A stretch of 11,118 nt of DNA, taken from NCBI GenBank assembly GCA_029258495.1, contig JARHYV010000104.1, positions 1-11,118 of the forward strand. The letters run 5' to 3'. This stretch comes from Faecousia sp. GTDB lineage: Bacteria > Bacillota > Clostridia > Oscillospirales > Oscillospiraceae. Made by a program: the position numbers and the translations under genes. The notes under the pieces are model-generated. The model saw only the letters and a program-made list of their open reading frames with translations. It was not told the DNA's origin and did not search any database. Below are positions 6,359 through 11,118 of the stretch, piece by piece (position 1 is the stretch's first letter; each line of letters begins with the position of its first letter).

Positions 6359-7159
6359 ATGCCAACGCAAGGCAGATCCGTACATTCGGTAGAAAAGGCC
6401 ATCACCTTGCTGGATTGTTTCTGGAGAGCGGGCGGCAGCTTATCGCTGACGGAGCTTGTCCAGAGAACCGGATGGGCAAAAAGCACAGTACATGGACTTC
6501 TGGCCTCGATGCTGGAGTCGGCTGTGGTAGAACAGGATAAGACAGACGGAAAATACCGATTGGGCTATCATTTGTTCGAACTGGGCAGCAGCGTTGCTGC
6601 ATCCTGGAATGTGATGGGGATCGTCAGACCGTATTTGGAAGAACTGGCAGAAACCATAGGCGAAAGTGCATATCTGGCCCGACTGAGCGGGGATGAGCTG
6701 ATCCTTGCTGAGTGCGTTGAGCCGCATAACGGATTCCGCGTGTCCTCGGAACCGGGCAGCCGGATTCCACTGCACTGCTCCAGTGAGGGAAAGTGTATTC
6801 TGTCGGCCATGCCGTCAGCTCGGGCAAAGGAAATGCTCATGCGAAAGGGAATGGAGGCATTTACTGCAAACACCATCACCTCGTGGGAGGGAATGGAGCC
6901 GCAGCTGGCACTGGTCAGGGAACTGGGCTATGCGGTAGAACGCGGTGAATACCGAAACGGATTGCAGAGCGTGGGCGCGCCCATTTTCGACAGCCTTGGA
7001 AAATGCACCTATGCCATTGCTGTGATCGGGATCCGGGACAGCGGCCAGGTTGGAACAGCCAGAGCAACTGTCGCACAGGTAAAACAGGCGGCAGAAAGGG
7101 CATCCTATGATCTGGGATGGCGCAAGGATCAGAAAATACGGACAAGTCCGGAGAAATAA
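6359..7159 (+). CDS. IclR-family transcriptional regulator
   Basis: This 266-residue cytoplasmic regulator has the two IclR domains. The N-terminal winged helix-turn-helix (about 7-72) includes RSVHSVEKAITLLDCF, LSLTELVQRTGWAKSTVHGLL as the helix-turn-helix, and KYRLGYHLFELG. The C-terminal effector-binding domain (about 85-252) includes IPLHCSSEGKCILSAM, the position where most IclR proteins have LHATAxGKA. EYRNGLQSVGAPIFDSLGKC and AVIGIRDS are also standard blocks. The gene is first in the salvage operon, 21 nt before tdk, so local control by a nucleoside, base or sugar phosphate is likely. The ligand cannot be named from the sequence. Well-known deo operon regulators belong to the DeoR/SorC or CytR/LacI types, so an IclR member here is less usual. 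Candidate binding sites lie in its own promoter and in front of the adenine deaminase gene. Confidence 0.9.
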   Translation: MPTQGRSVHSVEKAITLLDCFWRAGGSLSLTELVQRTGWAKSTVHGLLASMLESAVVEQDKTDGKYRLGYHLFELGSSVAASWNVMGIVRPYLEELAETIGESAYLARLSGDELILAECVEPHNGFRVSSEPGSRIPLHCSSEGKCILSAMPSARAKEMLMRKGMEAFTANTITSWEGMEPQLALVRELGYAVERGEYRNGLQSVGAPIFDSLGKCTYAIAVIGIRDSGQVGTARATVAQVKQAAERASYDLGWRKDQKIRTSPEK

Positions 7160-7180
7160 CCGAGAGGAAACGATACCGAA

Positions 7181-7789
7181 ATGGCAAAGCTCTATTTCAA
7201 ATACGGTGCCATGGGCTCAAGCAAAACGGCTCAGGCACTGATCACAAAGTATAATTACGAGGAAAACGACCTGAATGTGTGGCTGATCAAGCCCAGTGCG
7301 GATACCCGTGACGGAGTCAATATGCTGCGCAGCCGCATCGGTCTGGAGGCGCAGGTAGAGGTGATCGGCCCGAATACGGATATTTATCAGCGCTATCAGC
7401 AGACCGAGCTGGGCAAATGCGATGTGATCATTGCGGATGAGTGCCAGTTTTTCACACAGGAGCAGATCGATCAGCTGAGATACATCGTAAATGACTATAA
7501 TATTCCGGTGATGTGCTTTGGTCTGCGCACGGATTTCCAAATCCACCTGTTTCCCGGCAGCCTGCGGCTGATGGAGGTGGCAGATACCATTCAGGAGATC
7601 AAGACCATCTGCGACTGCGGTGCAAAAGCAACCGTGAATGCTCGGATCGACGAAAATGGGCATATTATCACAGAAGGCGATCAGGTTTTTCTCGGCGGCA
7701 ATGACAGCTATATCGCCATGTGCCACAAGTGCTATATCCAAGGCATCCGGGAAGGAAAGAAAATCAAGCTCCATGGAGCTGAATCATAA
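7181..7789 (+). CDS. tdk: Thymidine kinase (type II, zinc-containing)
   Basis: Tdk phosphorylates thymidine (and deoxyuridine) with ATP, giving dTMP or dUMP for DNA synthesis. The 202 residues begin MAKLYFKYG, followed by the P-loop GAMGSSKT (9-16). The DECQFF block (86-91) supplies the catalytic base E87. The zinc-binding cysteines are C144 and C146 (CDCG) and C181 and C184 (CHKC). TD in GLRTD and the LGGNDSYIAMC lasso region also fit the family. The ribosome binding site is weak and distant (AGAGGA about 12 nt before the ATG), unlike its neighbours, so translation may be lower or coupled to iclR. Within the operon it is the only gene that salvages rather than breaks down a nucleoside. Confidence 0.95.
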   Translation: MAKLYFKYGAMGSSKTAQALITKYNYEENDLNVWLIKPSADTRDGVNMLRSRIGLEAQVEVIGPNTDIYQRYQQTELGKCDVIIADECQFFTQEQIDQLRYIVNDYNIPVMCFGLRTDFQIHLFPGSLRLMEVADTIQEIKTICDCGAKATVNARIDENGHIITEGDQVFLGGNDSYIAMCHKCYIQGIREGKKIKLHGAES

Positions 7790-7808
7790 AATATACGGAG
7801 GTAATCTT

Positions 7809-8489
7809 ATGAAAGTAAATGTTCAGGAAATTTTGAACAAGTGTGACCACACCCTTTTGGGGCAGACTGCCACATGGGAAGAGATCAAGGTCATTTGTGA
7901 CGACAGCATCAAATATGACTGCGCATCGGCTTGTATTCCTGCATCCTTTGTGAAGCAGGCGAAGGATTATGTGGGCGACCGTCTGGCAATCTGCACTGTG
8001 ATCGGTTTCCCCACCGGCTATTCCACTACCGCAGCAAAGTGCTTTGAAGCCACCGATGCTGTGGATAACGGTGCGGACGAAGTGGATATGGTCATCAACA
8101 TCGGCTGGGTCAAGGAAGGCAAGTATGACAAGGTCTGCGAAGAGATCAAGGCGATCAAGGCTGCCTGCAAGGGTAAGCTGCTGAAGGTCATTATCGAGAC
8201 CTGTCTGCTCACCGACGAAGAGAAGATCGAGATGTGCCGCGTTGTCACCGAATCCGGTGCGGAATATATCAAAACATCCACAGGTTTCTCCACTGCCGGT
8301 GCAACATTCCACGATGTGGAGCTGTTTGCAAAGCATGTGGGCCCCAATGTGAAGATCAAGGCTGCCGGCGGCATCTCCAGTCTGGAGGATGCCCAGAAGT
8401 TTATTGATCTGGGTGCAGACCGTCTGGGTACCAGCCGTGTGGTCAAGATCGTGAAAAACGGTGTAGACCTCAATGACACAAGCTATTGA
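7809..8489 (+). CDS. deoC: Deoxyribose-phosphate aldolase
   Basis: DeoC cleaves 2-deoxyribose-5-phosphate to glyceraldehyde-3-phosphate and acetaldehyde through a Schiff base. The protein has 226 residues, typical of the short bacterial form. Visible active-site features are KCDHTLL (D13), EVDMVINIG (D93), the Schiff-base lysine K155 in YIKTSTGF, and the second lysine K184 in VKIKAAGGI. The phosphate-binding end LGTSR (206-210) is present. The ATG at 7809 follows GGAGG by 7 nt and lies 19 nt after tdk. The same frame stays open upstream to 7638, but that part overlaps tdk and is not coding. Acts after DeoB in the same operon. Confidence 0.96.
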   Translation: MKVNVQEILNKCDHTLLGQTATWEEIKVICDDSIKYDCASACIPASFVKQAKDYVGDRLAICTVIGFPTGYSTTAAKCFEATDAVDNGADEVDMVINIGWVKEGKYDKVCEEIKAIKAACKGKLLKVIIETCLLTDEEKIEMCRVVTESGAEYIKTSTGFSTAGATFHDVELFAKHVGPNVKIKAAGGISSLEDAQKFIDLGADRLGTSRVVKIVKNGVDLNDTSY

Positions 8490-8508
8490 TAACAAAGGAG
8501 AATTGATT

Positions 8509-9252
8509 ATGAGTCATCCAACCCCCCATATTAACGCAAAGCCCGGTGATTTCGGCAAGACCGTACTGATGCCCGGCGATCCTCTGCGCTCCAAATTCAT
8601 TGCAGAGAATTTTCTGGAGAACCCTGTCCTTGTAAATAATGTCCGCGGTGTGCAGGGCTATACCGGCTACTATAAGGGAGTAAAGGTTTCCGTTATGGCC
8701 TCCGGCATGGGTATGCCTGCCATTGGTATTTACTCCCATGAGCTGTTCAACTTCTTTGAGGTTGACAATATCATCCGTGTCGGCTCTGCCGGTGCGATCC
8801 AGGAGGATATCAACCTGTACGATCTGGTGATCGCTCAGGGCGCCTGCACCGACTCCAATTTTGCATCCCAGTTCCATATCCCCGGAACCTTTGCTCCGAT
8901 CGCATCTTATAAGCTGCTGAGCGAGGCAGTCAAGGCTGCGGAGGAAAACGGTGCTGTGTACCATGTGGGCAATGTGAACTCTTCTGATGTCTTCTATGGC
9001 GACCATGCAGGTGTTCCCGAGGGACTGGACAGCGTCTATGGCCTGAAGAAGATGGGCGTTATGGCTCTGGAAATGGAAGCAGCAGCTCTTTATATGAACG
9101 CTGCCCGCTATGGCAAGCGTGCGCTGTGCATCTGCACCATTTCCGACCATGTGCTCAAGGGCGAGGAAACCTCTGCCGAGGAGCGTCAGAACTCCTTCAC
9201 CACTATGATGAAGGTCGCTCTGGATGTTGCCGTTGCAATGGACAAGGAGTGA
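8509..9252 (+). CDS. deoD: Purine nucleoside phosphorylase, DeoD (hexameric) type
   Basis: DeoD splits purine ribo- and deoxyribonucleosides with phosphate into the free base and (deoxy)ribose-1-phosphate. The 247 residues align by eye with E. coli DeoD along their length: TPHINA (H7), VLMPGDPLR (G23, R27), NNVRG (R46), IIRVGSAGAI (R90), GACTDSNF, the ribose-binding EMEAAALY (E190) and the catalytic aspartate in TISDHV (D213). GACTDS and the C-terminal ERQNSF block favour DeoD over uridine phosphorylase. The ATG at 8509 has GGAG 8 nt upstream; an in-frame ATG at 8473 overlaps deoC and is rejected. The gap to deoC is 19 nt. Adenine released here is a direct substrate for the deaminase encoded upstream. 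Confidence 0.95.
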   Translation: MSHPTPHINAKPGDFGKTVLMPGDPLRSKFIAENFLENPVLVNNVRGVQGYTGYYKGVKVSVMASGMGMPAIGIYSHELFNFFEVDNIIRVGSAGAIQEDINLYDLVIAQGACTDSNFASQFHIPGTFAPIASYKLLSEAVKAAEENGAVYHVGNVNSSDVFYGDHAGVPEGLDSVYGLKKMGVMALEMEAAALYMNAARYGKRALCICTISDHVLKGEETSAEERQNSFTTMMKVALDVAVAMDKE

Positions 9253-9291
9253 TCCGGTCAATCTTACCATCTATTTGAGAGGTGATTTTGT

Positions 9292-10458
9292 ATGAAGCGT
9301 ATCTTTTTGATCGTTCTGGATTCCTGCGGCGCCGGTGCCATGCCGGATTCGGAACAGTTCGGTGATGTAGGGGTGCATACGCTGAAATCCTGTGCATCAT
9401 CTGCAAAGCTATCGATCCCCAATATGAAAAAACTGGGAATTGGCAATATTGAAGGTCAGGCTTTTCTGGGGACGGAGCCGCAGCAAACAGGCGCAGTCTG
9501 CCGGGTGGCTGAGCGCTCTATGGGTAAGGATACCACCATTGGCCACTGGGAAATTGCGGGTATCGTTTCCCCTGAGCCTCTGCCCACATATCCCAATGGG
9601 TTCCCTCAGGAGATCCTGGATGCATTTGAGCAGGCGACCGGCCGCGGCTGCCTGTGCAATCTGCCTTACTCCGGAACGGATGTCATCCGTGACTACGGTC
9701 AGGAACAGCTGGATACCGGAAAGTGGATCATCTATACCTCTGCCGACTCTGTTTTTCAGGTGGCAGCCCACGAAGAGCTGATCCCGTTGGAAGAACTGTA
9801 CGATGCCTGCCACAAGGCCCGTGAGATCCTGCGCGGTAAGCACGGCGTAGGCCGAGTGATCGCCCGGCCGTTTGTCGGCAACGCAAAGGACGGGTTCAAG
9901 CGTACAAGCAACCGTCATGACTATTCTCTGGAACCGCCTGCAAAGACCTTGCTCGATGCGATCAAGGAGCAGGGGAAGGACTCCATTGCGGTAGGCAAGA
10001 TCTTTGATATCTTTGCAGGGCAGGGCACTACGGAGCATGTGTTCAACAAGAGCAATGCCGATGGCATGGATCATACACTGGATTATGCAAAGCAGGATTT
10101 CAATGGTCTGTGTTTCGTAAATCTGGTGGATTTTGATATGCTGTTCGGTCATCGCCGGGATGTTGACGGCTATGCCAATGCACTCACGGAGTTCGACACA
10201 TGGCTGCCGAAACTTCTGGAGCAGCTGAAGGATGATGACATGGTCATGATCACGGCAGATCACGGCTGCGATCCTGCCTACACGGCTACCACAGACCACA
10301 CAAGAGAGTATGTGCCGCTGCTGATGGCAGGCCCCAAGGTCAAGCCCGTCAATCTGGGTACCCGCAAGAGCTTTGCGGATATTGCAGCAACCATTGCAGA
10401 GCTGCTGGGTGTTTCCTATGAAACCACTGGCGAAAGCTTTGCAAAGGAAATCATCTAA
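9292..10458 (+). CDS. deoB: Phosphopentomutase
   Basis: DeoB interconverts (deoxy)ribose-1-phosphate and (deoxy)ribose-5-phosphate, linking DeoD to DeoC. It belongs to the alkaline phosphatase superfamily, and its 388 residues match the family. Metal and active-site positions are visible: D10 in FLIVLDSCGAG, the phosphorylated threonine region GKDTTIGHWE (T81), D282 and H287 in the DFDMLFGHRRD block, D323-H324 in TADHGCDP, and the histidine of TDHTREYVP. The start has GAGAGG 9 nt upstream and lies 39 nt after deoD, a wider gap than between the earlier genes. No frame disruption is seen. Confidence 0.96.
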   Translation: MKRIFLIVLDSCGAGAMPDSEQFGDVGVHTLKSCASSAKLSIPNMKKLGIGNIEGQAFLGTEPQQTGAVCRVAERSMGKDTTIGHWEIAGIVSPEPLPTYPNGFPQEILDAFEQATGRGCLCNLPYSGTDVIRDYGQEQLDTGKWIIYTSADSVFQVAAHEELIPLEELYDACHKAREILRGKHGVGRVIARPFVGNAKDGFKRTSNRHDYSLEPPAKTLLDAIKEQGKDSIAVGKIFDIFAGQGTTEHVFNKSNADGMDHTLDYAKQDFNGLCFVNLVDFDMLFGHRRDVDGYANALTEFDTWLPKLLEQLKDDDMVMITADHGCDPAYTATTDHTREYVPLLMAGPKVKPVNLGTRKSFADIAATIAELLGVSYETTGESFAKEII

Positions 10459-10466
10459 TTATACCG

Positions 10467-10488
10467 GGGCGCAGCGGGAGCTGCGCCC
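10467..10488 (+). terminator. GC-rich hairpin between deoB and cdd
   Basis: GGGCGCAGC (10467-10475) and GCTGCGCCC (10480-10488) form a 9-bp perfect stem closed by a GGGA loop, a GNRA-type tetraloop. It lies 8 nt after the deoB stop. TGTCATTC follows instead of a T tract, so full termination is doubtful. It more likely lowers cdd expression or protects the upstream mRNA after processing. Confidence 0.5.
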
Positions 10489-10512
10489 TGTCATTCACTG
10501 GAGGGAACGGAT

Positions 10513-10923
10513 ATGACTCCTGAAAAATTGATCGAACAGGCTAAGAAAGCCATGAGCCACGCTTATGCACCCTATTCCGGGTATAAAGTCGGTGCAGCAC
10601 TGCTGTGTGCAGACGGAACGGTGTACGGCGGCTGCAATATTGAAAACGCATCATATTCCCCGACCAACTGTGCAGAGCGGACGGCATTCTTTAAGGCGGT
10701 CTACGACGGACACCGGGATTTTCAGGCCATCGCCATCGTCGGCGGAAAAAACGGTGCGCTTACCGGTGCATTCCCACCCTGCGGCGTCTGCCGACAGGTC
10801 ATGCGTGAATTCTGTAGGGACGATTTTGTGATCTATATGGGCGGGCCTGGTGAAAGCTATCAGAGCATGACGCTTGCAGAGCTTTTGCCGTGCAGTTTTA
10901 GCGCATCAGAGCATATGAATTGA
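10513..10923 (+). CDS. cdd: Cytidine deaminase
   Basis: Cdd deaminates cytidine and deoxycytidine to uridine and deoxyuridine. The 136 residues match the small zinc-dependent tetrameric form. Visible features are AYAPYSGYKVGAALL (17-31), the zinc ligand and proton shuttle in NCAERTA (C53, E55), and the other zinc ligands in PCGVCRQ (C90, C93). The substrate-binding CNIENASY (41-48) is also present. The start has GGAGGG 7 nt upstream. The gene is 54 nt after deoB, with a hairpin between them, and is probably the last gene of the operon. Its product deoxyuridine is a substrate for Tdk; no pyrimidine nucleoside phosphorylase is encoded in the window to break uridine down further. Confidence 0.95.
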   Translation: MTPEKLIEQAKKAMSHAYAPYSGYKVGAALLCADGTVYGGCNIENASYSPTNCAERTAFFKAVYDGHRDFQAIAIVGGKNGALTGAFPPCGVCRQVMREFCRDDFVIYMGGPGESYQSMTLAELLPCSFSASEHMN

Positions 10924-10982
10924 GAAAATTCATAGAAAATGGTCGTTGAAATTGGTTAGAATTATAAATATTTCCAAAACAG

Positions 10983-11016
10983 TTGATTTTGCAATAGAAA
11001 TGTGCGAAAATACACT
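10983..11016 (+). promoter_or_regulatory. Weak candidate promoter for the last gene
   Basis: Two overlapping options are visible: TTGATT (10983-10988) with GAAAAT (11006-11011), and TTTGCA (10988-10993) with TACACT (11011-11016), each with a 17-nt spacer and a poor -10 box. ATTTTGCA (10986-10993) overlaps both -35 boxes. The poor matches suggest dependence on a regulator or read-through from the cdd operon. Confidence 0.35.
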
Positions 11017-11034
11017 CAGGTATTCTGTACCTGA
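11016..11034 (+). repeat. Inverted repeat in the spacer before the last gene
   Basis: TCAGGTA (11016-11022) and TACCTGA (11028-11034) are perfect 7-bp complements with a TTCTG loop. It lies just after the candidate promoter and could be a leader hairpin or a repressor site. Confidence 0.45.
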
Positions 11035-11051
11035 AATTTATCCATAAATTT
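11034..11051. repeat. 18-bp AT-rich palindrome abutting the ribosome binding site
   Basis: AAATTTAT-CC-ATAAATTT is a perfect 8-bp inverted repeat with a 2-nt centre, directly before GGAGG (11052-11056). The centre is too short for a full RNA loop, so a DNA operator is more likely than an RNA structure. Confidence 0.45.
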
Positions 11052-11064
11052 GGAGGTCAACAAA

Positions 11065-11118
11065 ATGAAAAAGCTTCTAGCGCTTATGCTGGCTGCTGTC
11101 ATGGTTTTCGGCCTGGTC
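11065..11118 (+). CDS. Start of an exported protein (signal peptide only, 18 codons)
   Basis: An ATG with GGAGG 8 nt upstream opens a frame running to the window edge. The 18 visible residues are a positively charged MKK start followed by a long hydrophobic stretch of Leu, Ala, Met and Val, which is the beginning of a Sec signal peptide. Such starts are typical of clostridial lipoproteins, including solute-binding proteins of ABC transporters. Since it follows a nucleoside salvage operon, a BMP-family nucleoside-binding lipoprotein is a reasonable guess. No lipobox or mature sequence is visible, so the function is unproven. Confidence 0.6.
   Translation, partial: MKKLLALMLAAVMVFGLV

Noticed and set aside
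7638..7808. Upstream extension of the deoC frame, as if fused to a 57-residue N-terminus
   Set aside because: The extension lies wholly inside tdk and its gap in another frame, while a strong GGAGG sits 7 nt before the internal ATG at 7809.
8473..8508. Earlier in-frame ATG for deoD overlapping the deoC end
   Set aside because: No suitable ribosome binding site precedes it, and DeoD homology begins after the ATG at 8509, which has AAAGGAG in place.
8470..9270. 266-codon minus-strand open frame opposite deoD, and a similar 296-codon frame opposite deoB (9409-10299)
   Set aside because: Both mirror well-supported genes, show no recognisable domain, and have no promoter or ribosome binding site of their own.
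10914..10934. TATGAATT/AATTCATA hairpin spanning the cdd stop codon, considered as the operon terminator
   Set aside because: The stem is entirely AT-rich except one pair, and AGAAAATGG follows rather than a T tract, so termination is unlikely.

Overview
The window looks like chromosomal DNA from a Gram-positive anaerobe of the class Clostridia, possibly Oscillospiraceae/Ruminococcaceae. The reasons are the strong GGAGG-type ribosome binding sites throughout, near-consensus sigma-A promoters in AT-rich spacers, compact same-strand operons, a Pta-type phosphate acetyltransferase, and an MtaB close to the Firmicute type. The family-level guess is inference. I see no mobile element, CRISPR array, tRNA or rRNA. 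Almost all the coding sequence belongs to recognisable families.

Layout. (1) Positions 1-915, minus strand: the first 305 codons of a tRNA methylthiotransferase (MtaB), cut by the window edge, with its own promoter and a structured leader. (2) 1159-3169, plus strand: an OmpR-type response regulator and a HAMP sensor histidine kinase, translationally coupled, behind a promoter with a TTAA-rich repeat. A perfect 10-bp hairpin at 3175-3198 separates them from the convergent next gene. (3) 3220-4218, minus strand: phosphate acetyltransferase, without ackA beside it, driven by an almost perfect promoter whose -35 box lies inside a palindrome. (4) 4474-6204, plus strand: adenine deaminase with its own promoter, followed by a 13-bp perfect hairpin. 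(5) 6359-10923, plus strand: a six-gene nucleoside salvage operon, iclR-type regulator, tdk, deoC, deoD, deoB and cdd, with gaps of 19-54 nt. (6) 11065 to the end: the start of an exported protein, only 18 codons visible, behind a spacer rich in inverted repeats.

How the genes fit together. DeoD splits purine (deoxy)nucleosides into base and (deoxy)ribose-1-phosphate. DeoB converts the sugar-1-phosphate to the 5-phosphate, and DeoC cleaves deoxyribose-5-phosphate to glyceraldehyde-3-phosphate and acetaldehyde. Cdd deaminates (deoxy)cytidine, Tdk phosphorylates thymidine or deoxyuridine, and the adenine deaminase turns released adenine into hypoxanthine. Acetyl-CoA made from the acetaldehyde could pass through Pta, though that link is inference. 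No pyrimidine nucleoside phosphorylase is present in the window.

Most notable non-coding signal: ATTTTGCA-N3-TGC occurs just upstream of the adenine deaminase promoter and again inside the promoter of the IclR-type regulator, with identical spacing. It is a candidate operator tying the two units together. The ATTTTGCA half also occurs in front of the last gene. Apart from this, the region is mostly ordinary housekeeping and salvage metabolism, and I found no convincing new type of system.
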